Source of the DNA: Hydractinia symbiolongicarpus
Taxonomy: Eukaryota; Cnidaria; Hydrozoa; Anthoathecata; Hydractiniidae
Direction of reading: 5' to 3'
DNA length: 64,000 nucleotides
NCBI RefSeq assembly: GCF_029227915.1
Contig: NC_079886.1
Coordinates: 15,042,501 to 15,106,500 of the forward strand
Under the pieces are notes generated by a model, which searched no databases, was not told where the DNA came from, and was given only the letters and a program-made list of their open reading frames with translations. Numbering within the stretch: the first letter of the stretch is position 1; every line of letters starts with the position of its first letter. Both the position numbers and the translations under genes were made by a program. This document shows positions 22,128-30,818 of this stretch, piece after piece.

Positions 22128-22637
22128 CTTTATCAATGTTGTGAAGAAATTTTTGCTATGTGACAAAAATTGTTACATGCGTGCTGAGCGAAAAAGTTTT
22201 CCTTTGCAAGCGTAGATAAGTTCCCCATGCAAAACAAAAGTTCGTCGTTTTCATCATAGCTACTTTTCATAGTAGCAATTTCAGGATCATATAATGTTAA
22301 CCCCGAACCTTGTATGTCCACCAGCATAAGTGTTTCCTTGGATTTCACATAAGAAAAATGAGTTAAACACTCTGCCATTTCTTGGTTAAACAAAATATTT
22401 CCAGGCGATATACTTCCATCATTATTTATATATTTACTGAACTCCCCATCTACGTATCCTTCTATTGTCACAATTTCTGATTCGACACCAAGTCTTCCGA
22501 ATGATGCTGTATTGTATAACATCTTGGGCCCAATATAACCACCTTCAAAGAGTGCTTCACTGAGTTGCAAGGCAAAATTTGCAGCTAAAGCATGCATTTG
22601 GACAGCTTTTCGTGCATGACATTCAGGACTTTCCTTT

Positions 22638-22741
22638 ATAGATAGGAATGAAACCATTTGCTTATTTATTAGTATGCAATGTTGAATCTGAAAACAAACA
22701 ATAAACAATAAATACAACAGTTCAATGTTCATTACTCTCTA
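22638..22741 (-). repeat. 3' LTR of the nested Gypsy element
   Basis: Identical to the 5' LTR over 104 positions. It is preceded on the minus strand by the polypurine tract and followed by the kinase coding sequence after AAAG. Confidence 0.85.
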
Positions 22742-22792
22742 TCTCCCCCCAGTCATTAGGAGATGTGCAGTATATAATGACGATTAAATGTA

Positions 22793-25700
22793 TTAGTTCA
22801 TAACATAGTCCTCGAAACGACATGGTTGCCGACGTTCTCTTGTAGATCGACGAACCGGGGACGGATAAGGCGGTGACGAGGAGGCGGTCGGTACATCCAA
22901 ACGGTTGTCAGCAGCTGGCTGGTCAGGACCAAAGTATGTGTCACTATCATGCGATGCTTGTGGAGGCGGAGTGTTGTCGGTCGGATTTGAGAGGGGTGGT
23001 GTAGATCCCTGTGGCAAGTCTTGAGTGGAGCGGCTGTCATCGATGGGTTGTTCCACAGCTTTAGAGGTGATTGGCGGCCTAGAGGCTGGTGGGATTGATC
23101 GCCAGGCGTTCATAAGCTGGTCCAATGGTAAGTTTGGCCGAACAGGTGTGAATTTCCGAAGGAATTTACGGTTACGTAGTGTCACCCGTCTTGATCCATC
23201 AATTCGAACCACATATTGGTCATGCGGGCGAACTTCGATAATCGAGCCGGTTTTGTCCCATCGAAGAGGATGGAGACCAGTCTGATTTTGGATTCGCACC
23301 TGATCTCCCACACAAAGTGGGTTCAACTGCTTAGAATACAGAGACAGTCTCTCAGCGATGGCCATATGACGACGCCTTAGTGCCTTTTCGCGATCTTCAA
23401 GGACACTCACCCACGTAGGGTGGGGGAGGTATTTACCTGGCAAGATGGGTACGAAATCCTTGATGGGTCGTCCAAACAAACATATTGCAGGTGATAACTT
23501 GGTGGTTTGATTTGGCGTGTTTCTATATTGTAGCATGGCTTTTTGAAATGCGTCTGTGTCAAGGTTCCCATCAGAACAAACATTATCCGTTAGCATGCGT
23601 TTTACTGTTTTCACACCAACTTCAGCTCGACAATTGCTGTGTGGATACGCAACTGATGATATTCGGTGGTGGACACCCCAGTTACGCAGGAAAGTGGACG
23701 TGGAGGATGCACACAGCTCAGGTCCACCGTCTGAGGAGAATTCGTCCGGTATACCATAGGTTACAAATGTTCGGCGGAGGCAGTCGATTAATCCTTTCGC
23801 ACCATTTCTAGCCTCCTCAACAATCGGCCAATTGGAGTATCGATCAATGCAGACAAGATAGTTGTGGCCGGCATAATGAAAGAAGTCGCCACAGATTTGC
23901 TGAAACGGATAATCAGGATATTGCAGAGGCTTCGGCGGAGCTGATGGTTGCGATGGAGCAATACGGTCGCAGCTTTGACATCCCTGACGTAACTTTACGA
24001 TATCTGCAGATAGACCTGGCCAGAAGATGGAAGATTCGGCCCTCAAGTTCATCGATGTGACACCATGGTGTGCGGCATGAAGGCTGGATAGTATGTTAGG
24101 CCGTAGGCATGGAGGTATGATGACCCTGTCCTTGTAAAGTGCGACTCCATCAACAGTGGACAATTGATCGCGATATTGATGATATACCTGCAATTTCTGG
24201 GGCCACTCCGTCTGGTGTTCAGGTAAGCCAGACTCAATGGTATGAACTAGATCTCGCATTTCGACGTTGGCTGTAGTTGCTTGACGAACATCCTCCCAGG
24301 TTGTGGATTTAAGGGAATTCAATGCCGATGAAGCAGCTATAAACGAAATGTCGTCAGGTAATACCAGTTGTTCCGGAGACGGGTCGCCAGATGGATGGCG
24401 CGACAGAGCATCTGGAACTCGATTCTTCAGACCAGGAATATGTTGCATGGTGAAACGATACCTCAGTGTGCGTTCTTTAAGATTCCGCAATCGGTTGTTA
24501 GGTATGTCTTCCAGGGATCTGTTTGTAAAGAGTCCGAGCAACGGCTTATGATCGACTGCAATGATTAGGTCCTTGCAACCCAAAACAAAATGTCGACACT
24601 TGTCCAACGCATGTGCAACGGCTAATGCCTCACCTTCAATTGGTGCATAACGGGACTCAGCTGGGTGAGTGAACCGACTGCCAACTAACACAACCTTCCA
24701 ACCACTACGACAACAGAAGAGAGATTTCCCTTCACATAGGCAATGTTTTTGGAGCAGCCAAAAACCAACTCCGTTCTTTGACCAGTCTGTTGCTATACAT
24801 GTGAGCCTTGACTTGTCAAATATGCGTACACCTTCCTCAATCTCACTTAAGATTTTTGATTTAGAGGCAGCAAATATTTCGTCGAGTTCATCGCTCCATT
24901 GAAACGAAGACTGAGGTTTCAGCAATTCGCGTAGGGGTAGCATTTTGTCCGTCATACTGAATGTGTATGCTACTTGGTTGACCAGACCGAACCAGGAACG
25001 GATGTCTGTTATATTTTGCGGTACAGGAAAATCGGCAATGGCCCGCATAAGGCTTGGTGCTGGACGGACATTGGTAGGGGTAACTTCAAACCCAGCAAAC
25101 TCCACCACATCATGGGCAAATTTGAACTTTGAGGGATTTTGAATAATTCCGTTTTTCCCGCAAGTGTCCAACCATTTGCAAGTGTGGAAGAAACATTTCT
25201 CGATATCGGTAGCCCATAAAAGAGAGTCATCGGTTACCTTGATTTTGTCGGGAAAGTCTGATACAATGGCGTCAAACCTTCGAGAATAACCATCTCCAGA
25301 TGTAATGTAGCCCTGAGGTAGGGTACAATACCTGTAGCGACCCCACGGTGTGATGTAAGTTGTATAGTGGCGATCTTCCTTGCAAAGAGGAACGCTATGG
25401 TACCCATTCCAAGCATCTGATACGGTCTTCTTGGTGTGGTGAGGTACCGTGCGAACCTGATGGAATGGTGATTGTGTGTGGTGAGTTTCTCTGGTAGCGT
25501 GTTTATTAAGAGCCTGAAAGTCAACACAGCGTCTCGGTTTGCCACTCTTTTTTGGACACACTACCATTCTGTGGCACCATGTCACGGGTTCACCAATGGG
25601 CACTGGTTCAATAACTCCAAGAGCTACATCGCGGTCTAGGTCGGCTTTTACTTGTTCTTGCCAGTGGATCGGTACAGGTATTGGCGAATGATGTGTAGTC

Positions 25701-27442
25701 GGCTCAGCATTCTCATCGATCATCAGCTTCATGGGTGGCCCGGACATCAATGGCAGAGGTTGATGTTCGCATACATTGAAGGTGCTGCTTTTATAATAGT
25801 TAAGAAGCCATTGCTCCAATCTTTCCCGGTTCTCCTCTGTTGGTGGATATGGCAGTTCGGTAGGAAGTGGTGGCGGTGCTGATCGTTTTGGACATGAACA
25901 CTCATTAGTTGGATCAGGTACAGTGATGGTATTCGCACCAATCATAGGGAATTGAGGTGATACAATGCCAAGATCTACACAGGCACTCTTACTGAGGTAA
26001 AACTTGTCAGAGTCGTTAGTCACATACGTAAACTGCTTCGTTTCTTGTAGTGACCCGTGGCAATTGATACCAGCGATGCGGATGACGATAGCCCCTAATA
26101 TTTTGATAGATTGTCCATTGGCGGCGTCCATTTTCATTCGGACCGGGATGAGATCACTTTTAGAAAGGTTGAATCGCTGAATCCATTTGTAACCAATGAG
26201 ACAACTTTGGCAGCCGGTGTCTGCCATTGCCGGTATGGTGATAGTTGACTCGTTAGTACCATGTGGAAATTTAAAACCCAGCTCGCTGTAGTCATCTTCC
26301 ACGATACGCACGGACAAATCGAGAAACGGTTGTGGAGGAGATGGACTTTTCTTCCAAACATCTTTAGATTTGTTGTGGCAGTGGTGATCAACATGGTCCG
26401 CAGATGCTGTGTTCAATGAGCATAGTGAGTTGAATATCGTGCTGGATTCCTCGACAACTGCAGCATTATCAGGCTTTCTCTCCTTGTTTTTTCGATCTTT
26501 GCTCCTACACACGTGATCAAAATGATGCAGACGTTGGCAATTCCCACACTTGTGATTATATGCAGGACATGTGGATTGACGGGATCGTGATGCGCTAGTG
26601 CTGTGGCAGTTTGTTCCGCAGTACCCACATTTTGAACCAGAATCGCGTTTGGTATCACGGTTGGTGTCATTGTCTTCTTTTGGCTTATTGAAGGAGTCTC
26701 GTTTACCCCTTCTGTACTGGCTATGGATGGCACCAGCCTGGTGGTGATCGATGAGGCGTGTTGCAGAACGTTTCCCTGCTTCCTTTGTTTCAACGAATTT
26801 GAGCACTTCTTCCAAACACATGTCCTGGTTCGTATGTCCAAGAAGCTCCAGCTGAATATCAGGGTCGGAGATACCACGACCAAGAACATCACATAATATT
26901 TGTTCGGTATAGTCCACGTCGTGGCTGCACGAGGGGCAGGGAATAACATATTTACATACACCAGCTTGACCTTTCAATCTAGCCCCAAACGATCTTATTG
27001 GCTCATCAGGATCTTGATTGATATTGTTTAAGGCAACTCGTGCAACCATAACGTTTTCCTCCCTGACAGCGAGTGATTTCATTGAAGCAAGGATGACATC
27101 CTCACTTTTTTCGGCCAACATGCCAGTGGTGGATCGGGTGAGGTCTCTGCGCAACTGCTCGTCACAGCATTCAAGGAGTTGGAGAACAGCATCTCTACCT
27201 GTGATTTTGGTAGCGGTCTTGTACTCAATCCAGCGGGTCAGGAAGTATTTCCAATCCTCAGAGGTTCCGGCTAAAGTAACAGTGGGACGTCTCACTCGTT
27301 CAATCTTGGCCGTGGGTGATACCGATGTAGGTTGATTCGAATGCGTGGTAGCATGGGTTGTCAGTAGTGCAGCAATGATGACAGCATCGAGGTCTGGCGT
27401 GGTGTAGGTGCAGCCAGGCACTGGACAACTAACTGATGGCAT
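22793..27442 (-). CDS. Gag-Pol polyprotein of the nested Gypsy element
   Basis: A single open frame of 1549 residues from ATG 27442 (MPSVSCPVPGC); an upstream in-frame GTG at 27457 is not needed. In order: an N-terminal C2H2-like motif (CPVPGC...HATTH, residues 6-34), Gag helices, zinc-knuckle-like clusters (about 272-312: CGYCGTNCH, HKCGNC), protease DTGCQS (about 408), RT (about 600-800) with VTDDSLLW at the catalytic box, RNase H (IATDWSKNGVGFWLL), then integrase with an H2C2 zinc module (AAHHGVTS..CQSCDR) and a DDE core (D in CGDFFHY, D in SSDGGPEL, E in NCRAEVGVK). No chromodomain is visible at the C-terminus. With no frame change between Gag and Pol, all parts are made as one chain, as in Tf1. 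All expected catalytic residues are present, so it may be competent. Confidence 0.9.
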   Translation of the reverse strand: MPSVSCPVPGCTYTTPDLDAVIIAALLTTHATTHSNQPTSVSPTAKIERVRRPTVTLAGTSEDWKYFLTRWIEYKTATKITGRDAVLQLLECCDEQLRRDLTRSTTGMLAEKSEDVILASMKSLAVREENVMVARVALNNINQDPDEPIRSFGARLKGQAGVCKYVIPCPSCSHDVDYTEQILCDVLGRGISDPDIQLELLGHTNQDMCLEEVLKFVETKEAGKRSATRLIDHHQAGAIHSQYRRGKRDSFNKPKEDNDTNRDTKRDSGSKCGYCGTNCHSTSASRSRQSTCPAYNHKCGNCQRLHHFDHVCRSKDRKNKERKPDNAAVVEESSTIFNSLCSLNTASADHVDHHCHNKSKDVWKKSPSPPQPFLDLSVRIVEDDYSELGFKFPHGTNESTITIPAMADTGCQSCLIGYKWIQRFNLSKSDLIPVRMKMDAANGQSIKILGAIVIRIAGINCHGSLQETKQFTYVTNDSDKFYLSKSACVDLGIVSPQFPMIGANTITVPDPTNECSCPKRSAPPPLPTELPYPPTEENRERLEQWLLNYYKSSTFNVCEHQPLPLMSGPPMKLMIDENAEPTTHHSPIPVPIHWQEQVKADLDRDVALGVIEPVPIGEPVTWCHRMVVCPKKSGKPRRCVDFQALNKHATRETHHTQSPFHQVRTVPHHTKKTVSDAWNGYHSVPLCKEDRHYTTYITPWGRYRYCTLPQGYITSGDGYSRRFDAIVSDFPDKIKVTDDSLLWATDIEKCFFHTCKWLDTCGKNGIIQNPSKFKFAHDVVEFAGFEVTPTNVRPAPSLMRAIADFPVPQNITDIRSWFGLVNQVAYTFSMTDKMLPLRELLKPQSSFQWSDELDEIFAASKSKILSEIEEGVRIFDKSRLTCIATDWSKNGVGFWLLQKHCLCEGKSLFCCRSGWKVVLVGSRFTHPAESRYAPIEGEALAVAHALDKCRHFVLGCKDLIIAVDHKPLLGLFTNRSLEDIPNNRLRNLKERTLRYRFTMQHIPGLKNRVPDALSRHPSGDPSPEQLVLPDDISFIAASSALNSLKSTTWEDVRQATTANVEMRDLVHTIESGLPEHQTEWPQKLQVYHQYRDQLSTVDGVALYKDRVIIPPCLRPNILSSLHAAHHGVTSMNLRAESSIFWPGLSADIVKLRQGCQSCDRIAPSQPSAPPKPLQYPDYPFQQICGDFFHYAGHNYLVCIDRYSNWPIVEEARNGAKGLIDCLRRTFVTYGIPDEFSSDGGPELCASSTSTFLRNWGVHHRISSVAYPHSNCRAEVGVKTVKRMLTDNVCSDGNLDTDAFQKAMLQYRNTPNQTTKLSPAICLFGRPIKDFVPILPGKYLPHPTWVSVLEDREKALRRRHMAIAERLSLYSKQLNPLCVGDQVRIQNQTGLHPLRWDKTGSIIEVRPHDQYVVRIDGSRRVTLRNRKFLRKFTPVRPNLPLDQLMNAWRSIPPASRPPITSKAVEQPIDDSRSTQDLPQGSTPPLSNPTDNTPPPQASHDSDTYFGPDQPAADNRLDVPTASSSPPYPSPVRRSTRERRQPCRFEDYVMN

Positions 27443-27469
27443 GTCGAGGCGTTTCACTTGAAGATTAAA

Positions 27470-27480
27470 AGATTCAACAT
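27470..27480 (-). promoter_or_regulatory. Primer-binding site complementary to the element's own R region
   Basis: The 11 nt ATGTTGAATCT (minus strand) directly at the LTR edge are the exact reverse complement of AGATTCAACAT in the LTR (27530-27520). This matches the arrangement of self-primed Tf1-type retrotransposons, where the RNA 5' end folds back on the PBS. Self-priming is an inference from the complementarity and the well-placed TATA-like box. Confidence 0.65.
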
Positions 27481-27582
27481 AGATAGGAATGAAACCATTT
27501 GCTTATTTATTAGTATGCAATGTTGAATCTGAAAACAAACAATAAACAATAAATACAACAGTTCAATGTTCATTACTCTCTA
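27479..27582 (-). repeat. 5' LTR of the nested Gypsy element
   Basis: 104 bp identical to 22638-22741. Read on the minus strand it has a TATTTAT box (27555-27549) located 25 bp before AGATTCAACAT (27530-27520), which I take as the start of R. It ends CCTATCTAT. Unusually short for a Gypsy LTR. Confidence 0.85.
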
Positions 27583-28480
27583 CTTTATTTGTTTCAAATC
27601 GTCAAGGCTGCTTTCTAAATATCGTTTGATGACAAACTTTTTTTCACTTTTCGATCCACTCATTTTCCCAAAATATGCTGCTCTAAACCCACCAGTAGCA
27701 AATGGATTTTCTTCAACAGTTATGTAATGCTTTTCTGGCAGAGTCCATGACATCGTTTTTATAGAAAAATCACACATTTCCACTTGTTCACTACTGCCAT
27801 TATATTTGGTTATCACTTTTCCCAGTTTCATCATCGTAGAAACTTTTAAACTTTTGGCTACAGAAATCGACTTTGCTGGAAGTTTACGTGATTTCAAGAC
27901 TTGAGGCAAAGATCGTGATACTACTGATGAACTTGCTGTTAAAGAATTGATACTTGGTTTGTACGTTCCCGTTCCAGTTGTTGCACTTGAGGTGGTCTGT
28001 GATTCAATGTGGTCTTTGATGAATCTGATGTTAATGACTTTGAGATTTGGAAGATGACTCATTTTAGTGCATGATGGACCTCTGTCACTTGCTAATATGT
28101 CGCAAGTCATACCAGCTGGTAATCTGTCTTTAAAATGTTTGTTACAGGCTTGTTTGATGTTTGGTATGGTTACTTCTTCAAATGCGAACTCCACAAATTC
28201 TTGTGGGCCAGTTCGTTCGTATTTTTTTGCCTTACCACTAGTGTCACTTTCTAGGGGCTGTACAGTTAATTCGTTAGTTGTTAATATGTGACTTCCAGCT
28301 GATTCAGAGGATGACGTTCTCTTAATTTTACAATCTTTATTAAACTTCTGCCATTGCTGGTGTTTTTCTTTTCGTTTTCTGTCAGCCATATTGTAAAGTT
28401 TAGCGTGGTTTGTTATTAGTCATTTCTCAAAACATCAAAACATCGGCATTATAAGTCATGTCTCAAAATATCAAAACATT

Positions 28481-28595
28481 GGCAGCGATGGGCCAAGCAA
28501 CGAAATGAATTCAATTTAATTTGAAAAGCAAAGTCGATTTCAAAAGCAAAATCGATTTAAAATTAAATTGATAACGCGTGTGGCAGCGATGGGCC
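28481..28595. promoter_or_regulatory. Right subterminal motif pair
   Basis: TGGCAGCGATGGGCC occurs at 28481-28495 and 28581-28595, both inverted relative to the left motif. They lie between the right terminus and the kinase start (28389), so they sit in the likely kinase promoter region as well as in the transposon end. Confidence 0.55.
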
Positions 28596-28710
28596 AATAT
28601 CAAAATTGAATTCATTTTGATTTTGTTTACAAAGCGATTCGATTTATTTTGATTATCATTTGAAGGTGAATTGAGTGTCAATATGAAAATAAAGTAATAA
28701 CAAAAACGCG

Positions 28711-28732
28711 ATGGCAGCCATGGGCCACCATA
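28711..28732 (-). repeat. Right terminal inverted repeat
   Basis: Exact 22-bp inverse of the left terminus, followed by CATTAG (28733-28738). Confidence 0.9.
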
Positions 28733-28738
28733 CATTAG

Positions 28739-29089
28739 ATATACTTTATCTTATGTTATCAACTTTTAGTGCTTGCTTTTTTTGTTACATGAAGAAACTT
28801 TGTCCAGCGTAGCTAGCTAGTATAAAGAAAGCATATGTATTTAGCTAGCTAGTGCTAGTTCCACATACTAGGTAGCTAGCAGACCTTCAGTGAGATATTT
28901 CTTGCCACAGCTAGTTATCTACATATCTTTCTAAAAGAAACCTAAGCATTTGGTTGAGCCTGGTTTCTTAAAATTTGATAAGTTGAGCCTCAAAGCGTTT
29001 GGACTATGGTTGTGATATATATATTTTCTATTGTACATTAGCTATATGTATAAAAGTTTCTTAATGTTAAAGATTTTTAAAAATTTGGT
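28739..29089. other. Non-coding stretch with TAGC-rich microsatellite
   Basis: It lies just outside the IS3EU-like element. It holds several tagctagctag runs and AT-rich sequence, and no gene that I can support. Confidence 0.5.
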
Positions 29090-29473
29090 CTTTCTGAGCC
29101 TAAGGTAAAAACAAACATGTATATAATCGTTTCCAAAAATAAAGGTGATCGATTAATTTCTAAAAACCTGGAAATAATTTCCCAATAAAGAATTATTTTC
29201 CATTGGACACCATTCTTGTTCCGTTTTAAATAAAATATGTCACTGGCCCATGCAATATTGCGTCCGAAACACACTGCGGTACTGCCAAGAGCAAAAAAAA
29301 CCCCAGCAGATGTTTAATCAAGGCTAAAATGAAACCGTTTGATGAACTGCCATGGAGCATGTGGGAACTTTGTTTTTTATATGATTCATTATACAATTCA
29401 ACCGAAAGTGGCGTTTAAAATTTTTCGCTTGCGAACCTAGGGGACTCAGTCCCACACTCCGCAACACTTTCTA
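29090..29473. repeat. Dispersed repeat R3 (copy 2)
   Basis: Matches 13300-13737 with several indels (ccattcttgttccgtttta, caatattgcgtccgaaacac, cgcttgcgaacctaggggac). R1 follows immediately, as at 13738. Confidence 0.7.
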
Positions 29474-30790
29474 TATTTGCGGAGCAAAGCGGAGCCCATT
29501 TCCTCATTAAATAAGCCAAATATAAGGGAAAAAGAAGGACAGTGGAGAGTATATAGCATTTCTGTACGATTTCGTCCCTATACATCCGAAATATCAAAAA
29601 TTCTGCCAAAAACCACAGTAATTCAGCAATTTAATATGCTCATTCTTTGATATAGTATTTATTAAGCGAGACAACATGTTTTTTTTTTCAACATGGCGAC
29701 AGAGTTTTTGTTGTTTTTTATAGATGGTGCCAAGCGTAAATGGTGCTGTTTCCAGTTAAGATTAAATCTGCCTATACCTTTTAGCAACGTGATGCATTAC
29801 TCACTTTGACTAATATCACATGACCTTTTCTCGGACACATAGCGCCTCCCACTCAAACTTTCGTTAATCTAAGCCATATCACTGACGGATAGGCCTGTTC
29901 AAGAAAACGAAGAAAGAAAGGGTATGTTGATCTAGCTAGTATATCACTATTTTTTTTACATGTAATGAACCCTTCCTTATTCTCACTCCTACCTAAGGCT
30001 AGTTAGCATAAAACTACCAACGGAGCTGGAATAATAACAGAACTTAGAAAGCATATAGCTAGCTAGCTAGCTTTTTAACTCTTTTAGCTAGTTATAAAAT
30101 GGACAAACATAGCTAGCTAGCTATATAAAGCTACCACAAAAAAGTAGCTACAAAGCTAGCATAAAATTAACTACTTAGCTTGGATAAAACTACCAATATT
30201 GCTAGCATAAAATTAGCTATTTTGCTGGCATAAAATCAGCAAAATAGCTAGCATAGAAAAATTTTTTCAGACAGATTTTCTAATTATGGCTACCTAGCTT
30301 TACATATACTACACGGTGTGTGAGATAATTCTACTCTCTGGGAAATGTCCAATCACATAGCTTGTTCTAGCTACAATTGTGCACAAAGTTTGTTGTCTCT
30401 GGCAATTTTTTTTACCAAAAACCAAGAACCATAAAGTTTAGCAAAGTCAGCAAAATTGGATTCAATAATCGCAAATGAAATTGGCAACAGTTTGTTTTAC
30501 GCGCTTAGGACAATAATAAAAGTTAATTATGCAAAAGAACATAGCCAGCTAGATAACGTTCTGTTCTCACTTGTGATCAATGTTTATATACAGTTACGTC
30601 ACATGTAATTGTTTACGTAGCATAGCCACAAAAGGGCAGTTTTTAACATTAAGGGGGAATAGAGAGCCATATATTCGTGGACGATTGTAGCTAGTTATAT
30701 ATATTGTACACACGTCAGGAAATAAACGTTTTTAACCTTGACGCTAAGCATACATCAGTGCGGCTCAGGTTACAGAACAGAAACTTATTA
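29474..30790. repeat. R1, longest copy
   Basis: Head tgcggagcaaagcggagccc, the body with TAGC-rich runs, then the full 3' part (gatcaatgtttatatacag, cacaaaagggcagtttttaacattaag, cagtgcggctcaggttacag). It stops where the Polinton-like coding remnant begins, so it flanks or truncates that element. Confidence 0.75.
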
Positions 30791-30818
30791 GTAGTTCATT
30801 CGCCATGTATGTTTATTT

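Larger units (their letters stand above)
22638..27582 (-). mobile_element. Young Ty3/Gypsy retrotransposon nested in the kinase gene
   Basis: Identical direct LTRs of 102-104 bp (22638-22741 and 27479-27582) bound a 4.95-kb element read on the minus strand. The target duplication is 4 bp (CTTT on plus, 22634-22637 and 27583-27586) or up to 6 bp if the final AT of the LTR is counted as target. The PPT ACTGGGGGGAGA abuts the 3' LTR (around 22742-22753). The LTRs start TA rather than TG. One long ORF encodes Gag and Pol. The primer site downstream of the 5' LTR matches no tRNA end that I recognise but is complementary to the LTR itself. Identical LTRs and an open frame indicate recent insertion. 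Confidence 0.9.
22133..28389 (-). pseudogene. Alpha-kinase gene split by a retrotransposon (transposon cargo)
   Basis: The part 28389-27583 encodes residues 1-269 and 22633-22133 encodes residues 270-435. The frame joins exactly once the nested Gypsy element and its target duplication are set aside, giving a single-exon ORF. The N-terminal 200 residues are Ser/Lys-rich and of unknown function. The kinase domain begins near 215: NPFATGGFRAAYFGK (nucleotide-binding turn) and FVIKRYL with catalytic K255. The second half has VQMHALAANF, E328 in the IEGY motif, H361 in THFSYV, VDIQGSGLTLYDPEI with D375, and the zinc-binding end QHACNNFC (H420, C422, C426). These are the marks of the MHCK/EF2K/TRPM alpha-kinase family. 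As found, translation stops at a TAG in the LTR, so the kinase is truncated before its catalytic loop. The start has ATGGCTG context, 343 bp from the right terminus. Confidence 0.85.
20249..28732. mobile_element. 8.5-kb IS3EU-like DNA transposon carrying an alpha-kinase gene
   Basis: Perfect 22-bp inverted termini (20249-20270 and 28711-28732, beginning TATGGTGGCCCATGG) are flanked by an exact 6-bp duplication CATTAG (20243-20248 and 28733-28738). Between them are a plus-strand rve-type transposase with intact exons and a minus-strand alpha-kinase gene, convergent and 5 bp apart. Subterminal copies of GGCCCATSGCTGCCA lie on both sides. A 4.95-kb Gypsy element is nested in the kinase, so the original transposon was about 3.5 kb. 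The superfamily label IS3EU is my best match from the transposase sequence and the 6-bp duplication; related rve-type superfamilies remain possible. Confidence 0.85.

Noticed and set aside
22133-22732. A 199-residue ORF beginning in the LTR with a signal-peptide-like start and running into the kinase C-terminus
   Set aside because: Its ATG lies in the LTR upstream of the inferred transcript start. The hydrophobic start is LTR sequence read in a chance frame. The genuine coding part is the kinase second half, which joins in frame to the first half without the LTR.
23025-25941. Numerous ORFs of 60-108 residues antisense or out of frame to the Gypsy polyprotein
   Set aside because: They overlap a single 1549-residue frame with a full set of retroelement domains.
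22638-27582. The 104-bp direct repeats read as an intron-containing duplication of the kinase gene
   Set aside because: I first tried gt..ag introns within the repeat (ttgttttcag acceptor), but the phases conflict. Treating the repeats as LTRs gives a clean target duplication and restores the kinase frame exactly.
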